The notes: a model not told the origin generated them from the letters alone. Positions 22,490 to 30,167 are shown, counted from the stretch's first letter. The stretch: DNA of 44,319 bases from a virus (IMGVR_UViG_3300042301_003756:1-44319), one strand, 5' to 3'. Translations and numbers: made by a program.

Positions 22490-23887
22490 TTATAGATCAT
22501 CGTATATCATGAAGTATAACTCCTCTTTCGGCCTTGTAACCGCAACGTAGTGTATATTTCTTCCTTCCTCATCAACATCACCATCATCGGTAATAAAAGA
22601 GTACTCTGATAAGCTGTGCGTTAAACTACCGTGTTTAATTAACATCTCTGGGTCCGCAGAATTGATAACAACACATCTTGGGAACTCCCTACCTTTACTT
22701 TTATGGATTGAAGTTACAAACACATCAGAGTCACTATTTGATTCAATAAAGTCAACAAAATCTTGATTGTTTAAATAATAGGGTAGGACCTCATTTAATT
22801 TCTTTTTAAGACTATCCGTTATGTTAGATTTCTTAACGTTATCAAGATCTGTTTTTGTTATGTAATTAAAATACCTCATCGGTATTTTTTTCTTCAAAGC
22901 TTGTTTCTCAATTTCTTTAATGATATTGTTTGTTCTAACAAGTATGGTTAATGGGTTACCATCTTGCATCATCTCAAACAACCGCTTTTTTGTTATAAAT
23001 TTCTCGTCAACAAAACCATCATGTTCCGATTCAGGTATTGCCATTAATGAACTAAACTTATTCGCATTTTCAACAATTCTTTTATGCGATCTAAAGTTTT
23101 TTGTTAATGTTAATTCAACAACAGTCTTTTTTTGTTTAAGTAACGATTCAATTTTTTCACAGTTAGCACCAGAAAAGCCGTAGATTGATTGGTTTTTATC
23201 ACCGATAAGATAGTATTGTTTTGCGTTGATCGCTGACAATATTTTCATTTGGAGTGTTGAGGTATCTTGGTACTCATCAATGAATATGTAATCGTACATA
23301 CCATTAAAAAAATCTTTATGTTCTGGGTTTCTTGTTAACTTTTCTGTGTCAATCAACATATCAGAAAAATCACGACTGTTTGTTTCCCTTAAAAAGGCCA
23401 CGTAGTGATCATAAAAATTAGGTTTTGGTGCTTTAACCCCATCATAGAACTGTAATTTATAAGCTGAAAATGAAGATGATATACCAGTACCTTCTTCATA
23501 AAATCTTTCAATGGTTGAGTAATACTCCTCTCTAATTTTCCTTGGGTCTTTAAATGACGGCTTCTTTTTGTCACGATACCAGTTTATAAAATCATAAAAC
23601 GTTACGATTGGTTTAAACTTGCCTAATTTTGCTAGGGTTGCGCTTGTAAAACTGTGTATAGTTGTAATTTTAACCTCATTATCAATACGGCTCCTTAGTT
23701 CATTTACAGCATCATTAGTAAATGAGAAGAAAATTATTCTACTGGGGTCAACACCACTTGCTAATAGGTGGTTTAATCTACCTACTGTTGAGTGGGTTTT
23801 ACCGCTTCCAGCTGTTGCTGATAATATTACGGATTCTGGCCCGCTAAACTCAATAAATTCAAGTTGTTCTTTAGTATATCCTTTCAT
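22490..23887 (-). CDS. UvrD/PcrA-like superfamily 1A DNA helicase, compact form
   Basis: All SF1 motifs are visible in this 465-residue protein: Walker A in ATAGSGKTH (residues 24-32), motif Ia FFSFTNDAVNEL (53-64), Walker B DEYQDTS (204-210), motif III GDKNQSIYGFSG (229-240), motif IV NFRS (264-267), motif V SIHKSKG (393-399) and motif VI VAVTRPKEEL (448-457). It is shorter than cellular UvrD (~720 residues), mainly by loss of the 2B insert and C-terminal tail. It probably unwinds DNA 3' to 5' in phage replication, repair or recombination. It is divergently transcribed from 23945, with overlapping promoters. Confidence 0.92.
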   Translation of the reverse strand: MKGYTKEQLEFIEFSGPESVILSATAGSGKTHSTVGRLNHLLASGVDPSRIIFFSFTNDAVNELRSRIDNEVKITTIHSFTSATLAKLGKFKPIVTFYDFINWYRDKKKPSFKDPRKIREEYYSTIERFYEEGTGISSSFSAYKLQFYDGVKAPKPNFYDHYVAFLRETNSRDFSDMLIDTEKLTRNPEHKDFFNGMYDYIFIDEYQDTSTLQMKILSAINAKQYYLIGDKNQSIYGFSGANCEKIESLLKQKKTVVELTLTKNFRSHKRIVENANKFSSLMAIPESEHDGFVDEKFITKKRLFEMMQDGNPLTILVRTNNIIKEIEKQALKKKIPMRYFNYITKTDLDNVKKSNITDSLKKKLNEVLPYYLNNQDFVDFIESNSDSDVFVTSIHKSKGREFPRCVVINSADPEMLIKHGSLTHSLSEYSFITDDGDVDEEGRNIHYVAVTRPKEELYFMIYDDL

Positions 23888-23892
23888 GTTTA

Positions 23893-23924
23893 CAAAATTA
23901 GGAATTTATTTGGTTATAAACAAA
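23893..23924 (-). promoter_or_regulatory. Bacteroidetes-type promoter of the helicase gene
   Basis: On the minus strand TTTG (23924-23921) and TAATTTTG (23900-23893) are 20 bp apart and fit TTTG/TAnnTTTG. The -7 box ends 5 bp before the ATG codon at 23887, so the message is nearly or fully leaderless. Confidence 0.75.
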
Positions 23925-23940
23925 TTTTTTTTTACTTTTG
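23909..23940 (+). promoter_or_regulatory. Bacteroidetes-type promoter of the 23945 gene
   Basis: TTTG (23909-23912) and TACTTTTG (23933-23940) are 20 bp apart. The ATG at 23945 begins 5 bp after the -7 box, near the expected transcription start. The box overlaps the divergent helicase promoter. Confidence 0.75.
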
Positions 23941-23944
23941 TGTC

Positions 23945-24499
23945 ATGGGTATAATAACATTTAAAGGTGCGTTTGATGCACATATCAAAAAATTTAGTAG
24001 GATTAAATTGGATGAGAGGGACATCCACAACTGCGTTTCGTTTATTAGGTGTGTTGTTAAGAAACAACATAATACAACAAAATTAGTTAAAAATAACCAG
24101 AAATACAAGGAGATGTTTACACTAGCTTGTGCAATAACGGCCATTTCAAAACGTGTTCAACACCCTATCATGGATTATAATAATGTTAATGTTGAACCAT
24201 TGCAACAATTGCGATCGTCTTTTGAAAAATGGGTTGATGTTATTATATTTAACTATAATGAGTTCCCAATTTTTTATAAACCAATGTATAAAAAGGCTAT
24301 TTTTATATGTAAAGTTAGTGACACCGAGTTCATTGTTTGTGGATACGCAACCCCTAGACTGATTGATAGTTTCCACTCAAAAATGCTAGTTAATAACCAA
24401 ACAATACGGGAACAATCAAATATGAGTGCTTTTTATGGTTTTGAGCATTTAAGACCGATACCAAATAATGTATACGACTTTAAGAATTTATTCATTTAA
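23945..24499 (+). CDS. Unknown phage protein, probably leaderless mRNA
   Basis: The ATG at 23945 (MGIITFKGAFDAHIKKFSRI) is chosen because a promoter box ends 5 bp upstream; a longer frame from 23864 would cross that promoter and the helicase start. The 184-residue protein is mixed alpha/beta with basic patches (CVVKKQHNTTKLVKNNQKYK). A later Cys/aromatic stretch (YKKAIFICKVSDTEFIVCGY) could be a beta-hairpin core. No family is recognised. Divergence from the helicase suggests early expression. Confidence 0.65.
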   Translation: MGIITFKGAFDAHIKKFSRIKLDERDIHNCVSFIRCVVKKQHNTTKLVKNNQKYKEMFTLACAITAISKRVQHPIMDYNNVNVEPLQQLRSSFEKWVDVIIFNYNEFPIFYKPMYKKAIFICKVSDTEFIVCGYATPRLIDSFHSKMLVNNQTIREQSNMSAFYGFEHLRPIPNNVYDFKNLFI

Positions 24500-24529
24500 C
24501 TAGATATTTATAATATAATATCATTAGTA

Positions 24530-25492
24530 ATGGGTAAAAAAATATACAAAATGACCGAAAGCCAGATGGCTAAAATTTTGAGTAATAGAGGTTCAAAAAA
24601 TAACGATTTATCATCCCCTAAAGATGAGGGTTTGAGTCTTGATGTGATTTCGGAATTGTTCTCAATTCATGAGGAAGCGGAAAATCCAGCGTTTTACATT
24701 TCAAAAAGTAAAAATAATTTTGGTAAACCCATGATGGAAAAATCCGATGATTGTTATCATGTTGTTGTTAATCCAGAATATAAAGACCTTTCTTTTGTTT
24801 TTGAAGTTATTAATGATATGTATGAAAACAAAGAGTTTGAGTCATTAATTTCTGAATCAGATATTGTCTGTGAGGAATGTTTTGAGTTATCTATTGAGAA
24901 AAAATTAATGGAGAATTTTGACTCTTGGGTATTAAAAGATTTGGTTTCTGAAGATGTAAAATACCATTTAAGTAATAGTATACCTTTATTAGAGAATGAA
25001 TACAGACCTGGTAGTGAAAAACATGCTTTGCTTATTAAGGAAGCTAGAAATCTTTGGGAAAAGAAGGTGATTAGGTTATCAGCTTTAGATACAAAGTTAT
25101 TTGAAAATACAGATTTAGGTAGATTTGACTTATTTGAAGGCCAGATGGTTCCATTGGATTTACCATTTACTGAGGATATGCCAGAAGACGAACTCATAGC
25201 TGAGGCAAAGTATCAGGGTAAAGAAGTTGAACTCGGTAAACCTAAAAGAGGGGGTTCTAAAAAGTTTTATGTTTACGTTAGAAAACCAGGTGGTGGTGTT
25301 AAGAAAGTTTCTTTTGGTGATACAACTGGTTTATCTGTTAAGTTAAATAACCCAGCAGCACGTAAGGCGTTTGCTTCTAGACATGATTGTGCTAATAAAA
25401 AGGATAGAACAAAGGCGTCTTATTGGTCATGTAGATTACCTAGATACGCTAGTTTACTTGGATTAAAATCTAAATTTGGTGGATACTGGTAA
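24530..25492 (+). CDS. Phage structural-type protein with Arg/His/Cys C-terminal domain
   Basis: This 320-residue protein starts MGKKIYKMTESQMAKIL, a short helical leader that resembles leaders of other head-targeted phage proteins (K-x-Y-x-x-T-E-S). The middle is acidic and helical. The last ~95 residues (KRGGSKKFYVYVRKPGGGVK, VSFGDTTGLSVKLNNPAARK, FASRHDCANKKDRTKASYWS, CRLPRY) match a domain seen in many large phages near head or protease genes: S-F-G-D, R-x-x-F-x-x-R-H-x-C and Y-W-x-C-R. The Cys/His pattern may bind metal. The function is not established. TATTTATA (24505-24512) precedes it. Confidence 0.65.
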   Translation: MGKKIYKMTESQMAKILSNRGSKNNDLSSPKDEGLSLDVISELFSIHEEAENPAFYISKSKNNFGKPMMEKSDDCYHVVVNPEYKDLSFVFEVINDMYENKEFESLISESDIVCEECFELSIEKKLMENFDSWVLKDLVSEDVKYHLSNSIPLLENEYRPGSEKHALLIKEARNLWEKKVIRLSALDTKLFENTDLGRFDLFEGQMVPLDLPFTEDMPEDELIAEAKYQGKEVELGKPKRGGSKKFYVYVRKPGGGVKKVSFGDTTGLSVKLNNPAARKAFASRHDCANKKDRTKASYWSCRLPRYASLLGLKSKFGGYW

Positions 25493-25754
25493 ACCATACA
25501 AAGACATTGAGGTTGGTGACAATTATGTCATAAGAGAATTTGATGAAAATATTGACCCTATTGAACTTATGTGGCATAGGGATAATGAAGATCGTGTTGT
25601 TGAGGTATTAAACACAACCGATTGGAAATTTCAATACGATAATCAATTACCCATTCCGTTAAAAGAAAATGTCTCACTAAAAATAGCGAGACATGACTGG
25701 CACAGAGTTATAAAGGGTACTGGTAATCTTAGGTTAAAAATAACTAAAAGTTAA
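25476..25754 (+). CDS. Small conserved-type phage protein, unknown
   Basis: The frame opens with TTG (25476) or GTG (25479) inside the end of the previous gene and gives about 92 residues. The core (YKDIEVGDNYVIREFDENID, then IELMWHRDNEDRVVEVLN and ARHDWHRVIKGTGNLRLKI) has paired W-H-R motifs that recur in related phages. It is beta-rich like a small cupin-type fold, but no metal site is certain. The 17-bp overlap with the upstream gene suggests translational coupling, which would explain the lack of an ATG start. Confidence 0.65.
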   Translation: MVDTGKPYKDIEVGDNYVIREFDENIDPIELMWHRDNEDRVVEVLNTTDWKFQYDNQLPIPLKENVSLKIARHDWHRVIKGTGNLRLKITKS

Positions 25755-26124
25755 TTCTACAGGCTCCGTAAACACCTTCATAACCATCTTCATCATCTAA
25801 CCACTGAAGACCAGCGTTTGGCCCACCGTAGAATATAAAATTAGAATTTTCATCCATAAACTTTTCCTCTTTTCCAGGTGAAACAACAATTTCAACACCC
25901 TGCAATTTTATGGGTTGGTCTTTTATTTCATAATTTATCACACCACCATAACTGAAGATGTATAAAGGGTTGTATTTAGCAAATCTACTAAATAACTGTA
26001 TATTAATTTTTCTGTCACACTTTATTTCACTGTTAAAAGTATAACATAACATTTCAGCTGTGGCTCTATCAACTTTAAATTTATGTACTGATAATATCTC
26101 AGCTAATGGGTTTTCGTAAATCAT
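25744..26124 (-). CDS. Unknown phage protein
   Basis: This 126-residue protein starts MIYENPLAEILSVHKFKVDR inside the 3' end of the dNMP kinase gene (26-bp overlap), so it is translationally coupled to it. It is beta-rich in the middle (LYIFSYGGVINYEIKDQPIK) and has an acidic/aromatic end (GLQWLDDEDGYEGVYGACRI). It converges with the plus-strand gene ending at 25754 with an 11-bp overlap. No function can be assigned. Confidence 0.6.
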   Translation of the reverse strand: MIYENPLAEILSVHKFKVDRATAEMLCYTFNSEIKCDRKINIQLFSRFAKYNPLYIFSYGGVINYEIKDQPIKLQGVEIVVSPGKEEKFMDENSNFIFYGGPNAGLQWLDDEDGYEGVYGACRINF

Positions 26125-26668
26125 TTACCAAATTATCTATCTTATCGTACAGATCATGTAAAGTACGATCGTTTATTATTTCGGTTGTAATACCAACAAT
26201 GGAGTCCATTTCTTTTTCAGACGCATGCTCATCACCAGTACTTAGATTTGGTCTTTGCACTGACAATATTGTACCACCCATCTTTAATATCGCATCAACT
26301 TCATGTTGAAATCTAACATCGCAAATAACGACATCCAGATCTTTATTTTGGTTATACCATTGTTCAAAACGTTTAACCCAAAAACTTCTACCAAATACCT
26401 GTAATTCTGGTATATATTTTGGCATGTCGTATTGAAAAACCTCAGTACCCATTATCTGTAATACTAATCTTGGTGTGATTCCCCAGGTTGGGTCGATTTC
26501 GTCTTTGGCATCACCAAAAACTTGGTCTTCGGTAAAACCGAATAATTCCATCGCACCACGTTTGATTGGATTAGCGAAACTATATTTCACAAAATTTTTG
26601 TTAGCAACAAGGTAATCACCTGTAGTGTCTTTACCTGAACGTTTTTTTCCTAGAATACCTACTATCAT
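26099..26668 (-). CDS. Deoxynucleoside monophosphate kinase (T4 gp1-like)
   Basis: This 189-residue P-loop kinase has Walker A in GILGKKRSGKDTTGDYL (residues 4-20), then SFANPIKRGAMELFGFTEDQ, MGTEVFQ and the Walker B-like strand DVVICDVRFQHEVDAI followed by GGTILSVQRP. The layout is that of phage dNMP kinases, which phosphorylate dTMP, dGMP and modified dCMP analogues to diphosphates for DNA synthesis. Length fits the family. TATAAATA (26683-26676) lies just upstream. The stop overlaps the next gene. Confidence 0.85.
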   Translation of the reverse strand: MIVGILGKKRSGKDTTGDYLVANKNFVKYSFANPIKRGAMELFGFTEDQVFGDAKDEIDPTWGITPRLVLQIMGTEVFQYDMPKYIPELQVFGRSFWVKRFEQWYNQNKDLDVVICDVRFQHEVDAILKMGGTILSVQRPNLSTGDEHASEKEMDSIVGITTEIINDRTLHDLYDKIDNLVNDLRKPIS

Positions 26669-26704
26669 TTTTATTTATTTATACAATAGTAGTAAAAACG
26701 TTTT

Positions 26705-26732
26705 AAAAAAACAAATCCCCTTTCGGGGATTT
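26705..26732 (-). terminator. Intrinsic terminator of the 27669-26735 unit
   Basis: On the minus strand AAATCCCC and GGGGATTT form an 8-bp stem with a GAAA loop, followed by G and seven T. It starts 2 bp after the stop at 26735. Confidence 0.85.
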
Positions 26733-26734
26733 TA

Positions 26735-27310
26735 TTATTTATTTATTTCATTTAAAAATTCGTCTATAACCGATTTATGTATTCTTCTTAAATAATCTTT
26801 TGGTTGTTCTTGAACTGGCTCTTCTGGTGTCATTTCCTCAGCACCTGGTTCAGCTTCTGTTGTATCCTCAGAATCTTTGTTTTGTAGTTTATTTAACATA
26901 TCATTCATATCTTCTTCTGTTATCTTTGTCATATCGATTGCAGATAAGATTGAATTAACAACGTATTTATAATCTTTTGATTCCAATTCTTGAGCACCAT
27001 CTCTCATTTTTTGGGTTAGCTTACCAGTAAGTTTTTGAACAGTTTTTAAAATAGGTTCATCAACATTCTCAGTACCAGTTTCTTCTGCTGGTGCTGCTGG
27101 CACCTCTGCTGCCGCTGGATCGGTTGTAGTATCCACACCCATATCAGTAGGTGTTTCACTTGAAAAATCCGTGGCTAATTCAGCTGGTTCTTCGACTGGT
27201 GCCGCTGGTTCAGCTGTGGTATCCACACCCATATCTGCTGTTGTATCAACGGCTGGTGCTGGATTACTGTTTTTAAGTTTTAGGATATAACGCTCAGTTA
27301 TGCTTTTTTT
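26735..27310 (-). CDS. -1 frame extension of the 27669 protein (frameshift product)
   Basis: This frame ends at 26735 and stays open back across the end of the upstream ORF. Read as a -1 frameshift product it adds about 191 residues (SITERYILKLKNSNPAP...) to residue 120 of the 27669 protein. If translated alone it would start at ATG 27232 (165 residues). That start lies inside a repeated V-D-T-T-A-D-M-G-V-D-T-T segment, so the true protein probably begins upstream. It has an acidic Ala/Pro/Thr-rich linker, then a helical domain (ILKTVQKLTGKLTQKMRDGA, SKDYKYVVNSILSAID), another acidic linker and a basic end (DYLRRIHKSVIDEFLNEINK). A head core/scaffold role is plausible. Confidence 0.65.
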   Translation of the reverse strand, partial: KKSITERYILKLKNSNPAPAVDTTADMGVDTTAEPAAPVEEPAELATDFSSETPTDMGVDTTTDPAAAEVPAAPAEETGTENVDEPILKTVQKLTGKLTQKMRDGAQELESKDYKYVVNSILSAIDMTKITEEDMNDMLNKLQNKDSEDTTEAEPGAEEMTPEEPVQEQPKDYLRRIHKSVIDEFLNEINK

Positions 27311-27669
27311 TTTAAAACATCGATGTTTTCTTTAAAATCAACAGACTCGTTAATTTGTTTAAACATCATATTTAAATGTTTTAAGGCATCAGCGTATGAT
27401 TTGTATGAATGTTCATGTATATTTTGAACACCACTTAGATAATCGTATTCACCGTCAGCGTTTTTAGCTTTGATGTATACATGTTTTTCTTCCTGTACGA
27501 TACCATATTCGGTACCATTGGCTGCTACAGCCTCGTGTAATACATTAGACGAATGACCAAGAGTTGGTTTACTTTCGTTAATCATCTCTTTTTTAATACC
27601 AGCAATCTCTAAGATTCTAGCTAATTTTTCGTCTACGTTTTCTATTTTTTCAGAACCTATTGGTTTCAT
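27298..27669 (-). CDS. Head-type protein with leader; ends at a slippery site
   Basis: In the zero frame this is a 123-residue protein. The N-terminus (SEKIENVDEKLARILEIAG then IKKEMINE) resembles the capsid-targeting-like leaders in this window, and I-N-E fits the Leu/Ile-x-Glu cleavage rule. The body (AVAANGTEYGIVQEEKHVYI, SYKSYADALKHLNMMFKQIN) is a small alpha/beta domain. The last codons V-L-K-K-K-A are read from GTT TTA AAA AAA AAA GCA, which holds the slippery heptamer T-TTA-AAA. Shifting -1 there joins the downstream frame to give ~311 residues. TATTTATA (27707-27700) is upstream. Confidence 0.7.
   Translation of the reverse strand: MKPIGSEKIENVDEKLARILEIAGIKKEMINESKPTLGHSSNVLHEAVAANGTEYGIVQEEKHVYIKAKNADGEYDYLSGVQNIHEHSYKSYADALKHLNMMFKQINESVDFKENIDVLKKKA
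27304..27317 (-). other. Candidate -1 frameshift / transcriptional slippage site
   Basis: On the minus strand TTTT is followed by ten A. The heptamer T TTA AAA (27316-27310) is in the zero frame of the upstream ORF and is the classical X-XXY-YYZ type. The zero frame stops nine bases after the heptamer, and the -1 frame is open for 191 codons. The A10 run could also cause polymerase slippage, or a real A11 may have been misread in the assembly. Confidence 0.65.
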
Positions 27670-27727
27670 ATCTTATTTATTTAAAATAATTATTCTTCTT
27701 ATAAATATAAGCAAAAAGAGGAAAATA

Positions 27728-28471
27728 TCAATATTCCAGATTTTCTAACGATAAAAATTCATCTTTAACATCAATACCCATATCAGCTAATTTTTCCATG
27801 TACCCAGATCTTCTTAAATATTTAAAAACTAAATTTTCAGTACTAAACTCCCCAGTTGCATTTAATCCGCTTTTTCTGTAGGCCTTAATCTTTTCTTTTA
27901 GTTTTTTCAACTTTAAAATTTTAGCATCAGGATCCTCTTCATTGGTGATGTCATTTAATTTTTTATTGAATTCTTTTACTTTTTTGACAATATCTTTTTT
28001 ATTTATTTCTGGTTTATCTTTACTTGGTTCTTTTCTCCATTTATTGTAAAGAATGCTGTATATCCCATCCGCTGCATCTAAAATCTCTTCCGTATCTTGA
28101 ACATATAATTCAACATCAAAACCTTTGATTTTAATATCGTGTTTTAAATTATATAATTCTTTTTTAGCTGTAAAAAATTCGTCAACTAAAACAGAATCAT
28201 CATTAACAGCTTTTTTATCAACAACAACATGTAAATCAATATCAGAATACTCAGACCAATTGTAATTAGCTAAACTACCAACAAACAAAATATCTTCAAT
28301 AGCAAAACTATCAATACCAAGACTTTCAATAAAATCTTTTGCTATTGCAATTAAACGTTCTCTAATCTCTTTTTTAAGTTTTATACCCTTAAAATCATCA
28401 GATGATGGGTTTTCCCATATGTCTGAATATAAGCTAGGTCGAACAGTAAAACTCCTTAAAATATTGTCCAT
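27728..28471 (-). CDS. Polymerase-beta-superfamily nucleotidyltransferase
   Basis: This 247-residue protein has the nucleotidyltransferase core: FVGSLANYNWSEYSDIDLHV with G-S at 65-66, D77 and D79 as metal ligands, and D119 (GFDVELYV) as the likely third carboxylate. A helical, Lys-rich C-terminal half follows (KKVKEFNKKLNDITNEEDPD). Such enzymes add nucleotides to RNA, proteins or small molecules. In phages they are common but mostly uncharacterised. The substrate is unknown. It is co-oriented with the 29159-28497 oxygenase gene, 25 bp downstream. Confidence 0.8.
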   Translation of the reverse strand: MDNILRSFTVRPSLYSDIWENPSSDDFKGIKLKKEIRERLIAIAKDFIESLGIDSFAIEDILFVGSLANYNWSEYSDIDLHVVVDKKAVNDDSVLVDEFFTAKKELYNLKHDIKIKGFDVELYVQDTEEILDAADGIYSILYNKWRKEPSKDKPEINKKDIVKKVKEFNKKLNDITNEEDPDAKILKLKKLKEKIKAYRKSGLNATGEFSTENLVFKYLRRSGYMEKLADMGIDVKDEFLSLENLEY

Positions 28472-28496
28472 ATCAGATAAATATCTGTATTTTCGG

Positions 28497-29159
28497 TTAA
28501 ATTAAGTAATCTTCCTCAAATTCTTCAGAAATATAGTGTTCATCCTTTTTTTCGATCCAACCTGTGATGATATATTTGTATTGACCATTTTGTGGGGGAT
28601 TACCACGATGTTTGTGTGTCCATAAGGCTGGGGCTATAACTAATTTACCAGTTTCTGGTTTTACTTTTTGCTGGTTAAATTTAAATTCAGTTTCACCACC
28701 ATCAACATCATTTAGATAATAAATAAAAAATAATTCTCTTTTAGCCGTTGTGCCGCCCTCATTTTCATGGTGCCAGGCATAATATCCTTGGTCATCGATA
28801 TATCTCTGCATTTGCATATGTGGTTGGCCGTTATTACCAGCAATATAACAAGATTGAGCTGTTCTCACGGCAGAGGCTTTTGATGCAAACCCACCAGTAA
28901 TTGTCATAAAACTGTTTTGTTCAATATATTCAACAAGATTACCCAATAAATTTTCTCTTAAGTAATCATAGATATATAACCAATTTGGGTTATCCAGATT
29001 TAAGTGAATCATCAAATCTGTTGAGGATTTAACGAGTTTATTAACACCAGCACCGCTAATACCTTCCGTTTGGTTTTTAGATGTTTCAAATTCGTTTATG
29101 ATAAAATCACAAACTTCTCTAGGAATAGTGTTTTCGTATATTTTAATTAAATTATCCAT
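28497..29159 (-). CDS. Prolyl-4-hydroxylase-like 2OG-Fe(II) oxygenase
   Basis: This 220-residue protein has the dioxygenase motif H130-x-E132 in YYAWHHENEGG, an acidic variant of HxD. Strand LFFIYYLNDVDGGETEF follows, then GKLVIAPALWTHKHRGNPP with the distal histidine at 182 or 184, and K195 or a neighbour (QYKYIITGW) binding 2-oxoglutarate. The layout matches P4Hc-type enzymes of large phages. The substrate is unknown: the nearby giant fibre contains essentially no proline, so that protein is an unlikely target. It overlaps the upstream gene by one base (ATG/stop). Confidence 0.8.
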   Translation of the reverse strand: MDNLIKIYENTIPREVCDFIINEFETSKNQTEGISGAGVNKLVKSSTDLMIHLNLDNPNWLYIYDYLRENLLGNLVEYIEQNSFMTITGGFASKASAVRTAQSCYIAGNNGQPHMQMQRYIDDQGYYAWHHENEGGTTAKRELFFIYYLNDVDGGETEFKFNQQKVKPETGKLVIAPALWTHKHRGNPPQNGQYKYIITGWIEKKDEHYISEEFEEDYLI

Positions 29160-29623
29160 TATAATATTTTGTTATAAATAATTTTAAAGCTGTTAATATC
29201 ATCATTTAATCTTAATGGTATACCCTTATGATCGGTAAAATCACATAATTCCGAATTTTTAAAGAAAACAAAGGTGTTACAACCAAATCTATTTGATATG
29301 TCATCAGAATATTCTTTAACTTTTCTGGCGAATTCACCAAAATCATTACCATCATTATCAAATAATATAAGAATATTATTTTTTTCAAGTATATTGGTGT
29401 AGGTGTATATTAATCTATTTTCTTGCCAAAATTCCACTCTCCAATTACCTATCTCATTCATCGGATAAGCCCCCCATGTTCCACCATTTAAGAACATTTC
29501 ACCGAAAAACTCATCATTATAATACCATTTAACAAGGTAATTTTGGTTACCACGTATGGAAACCTTCGCCATATTATGGAAAGTTATATTAGCTCTTGAT
29601 TCATATCTTACATCAACGTACAT
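29159..29623 (-). CDS. Unknown phage protein, glycosyltransferase-accessory-like N-terminus
   Basis: The 154-residue protein starts MYVDVRYESRANITFHNMAK. The first half is beta-rich with many aromatics (YLVKWYYNDEFFGEMFLNGG, GNWRVEFWQENRLIYTY). The second half looks like a Rossmann-type alpha/beta unit (ILILFDNDGNDFGEFARKVK). I do not recognise the family. It abuts the oxygenase gene, with stop and start overlapping, so the two probably work together or are translated together. Confidence 0.6.
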   Translation of the reverse strand: MYVDVRYESRANITFHNMAKVSIRGNQNYLVKWYYNDEFFGEMFLNGGTWGAYPMNEIGNWRVEFWQENRLIYTYTNILEKNNILILFDNDGNDFGEFARKVKEYSDDISNRFGCNTFVFFKNSELCDFTDHKGIPLRLNDDINSFKIIYNKIL

Positions 29624-29626
29624 AGG

Positions 29627-29869
29627 TTAAATTTTTCTATAGGTGAATGATTTTGCGATATTACTATTAAAATATTTACCTTGACTTTCCGCTAAATTCA
29701 TAGCAGCAAAAGTTTCATGAGGTACATCATCATACTCATAGATCGCACCGTTATTAAATGTTACTTGTAGTTTTTTAGTGTTGGTATTGTACTTACCTTC
29801 TTTAATATTTGAGCTTTCATACGAAACTACAACGTTCTCACCCAAATACTGTTTACTTGTTACTGACAT
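29627..29869 (-). CDS. KTSC-domain protein
   Basis: This 80-residue protein matches the KTSC domain: YNTNTKKLQVTFNNGAIYEY, then DDVPHETFAAMNLAESQGKY and FNSNIAKSFTYRKI. The domain is common in phages and bacteria as a single small protein or fused to lysyl-tRNA synthetase-like and other enzymes. Its role is not settled. The start overlaps the end of the upstream gene by 17 bp. Confidence 0.85.
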   Translation of the reverse strand: MSVTSKQYLGENVVVSYESSNIKEGKYNTNTKKLQVTFNNGAIYEYDDVPHETFAAMNLAESQGKYFNSNIAKSFTYRKI

Positions 29870-30104
29870 TTTCTTCTTCGATGTTAAATTTTACTGTTGG
29901 TGTTATTTTTACAAAGTTTTTTATCTTATCCAATTCATATACAATCGTATTGTTAATGATAACTGGCCCATTATCAGTTTCTTCTGTGGATTTTGTTGTT
30001 ATAATTAAATGATTACCGCTGATCATAGACACAATTTTGTTTAAATCGTGATTGGAGTATTCGATGAAATTACCATCCTTAAAATAGATTGTTGTTTTTT
30101 CCAT
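29853..30104 (-). CDS. Small phage protein, unknown
   Basis: I use the ATG at 30104 (MEKTTIYFKDGNFIEYSNHD, 83 residues); an upstream ATG at 30122 lies in the promoter. It is beta-rich (HLIITTKSTEETDNGPVIIN) and ends in an acidic tail. It is the first gene of the operon that continues through the KTSC, oxygenase and nucleotidyltransferase genes. No function is assigned. Confidence 0.65.
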   Translation of the reverse strand: MEKTTIYFKDGNFIEYSNHDLNKIVSMISGNHLIITTKSTEETDNGPVIINNTIVYELDKIKNFVKITPTVKFNIEEENVSNK

Positions 30105-30119
30105 AATATTTATTTTTAA

Positions 30120-30150
30120 CAAAAATAGGTAAAAAGTTTGGTTATGTCAA
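30120..30150 (-). promoter_or_regulatory. Bacteroidetes-type promoter of the minus-strand operon
   Basis: On the minus strand TTG (30150-30148) and TATTTTTG (30127-30120) are 20 bp apart. The ATG at 30104 follows 15 bp later. It overlaps the divergent clpC promoter. Confidence 0.65.
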
Positions 30151-30167
30151 GATTATTACTATCTTTG
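30137..30167 (+). promoter_or_regulatory. Bacteroidetes-type promoter of the clpC-like gene
   Basis: TTTG (30137-30140) and TATCTTTG (30160-30167) are 19 bp apart, a close match to TTTG/TAnnTTTG. The gene's ATG is 20 bp downstream of the -7 box. Confidence 0.8.

Noticed and set aside
24146-24376. Frames on the other strand of the 23945 gene
   Set aside because: They overlap a better supported gene with its own promoter and show no protein features.
26735-27232. Independent gene starting at ATG 27232
   Set aside because: Possible, but the frame is open and similar in repeat content upstream of this ATG, and no start signal is visible, so fusion through the slippery site is preferred.
28497-29159. 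Prolyl hydroxylase modifying the collagen-like fibre
   Set aside because: The fibre repeats contain essentially no proline or lysine, so this attractive link has no substrate here.
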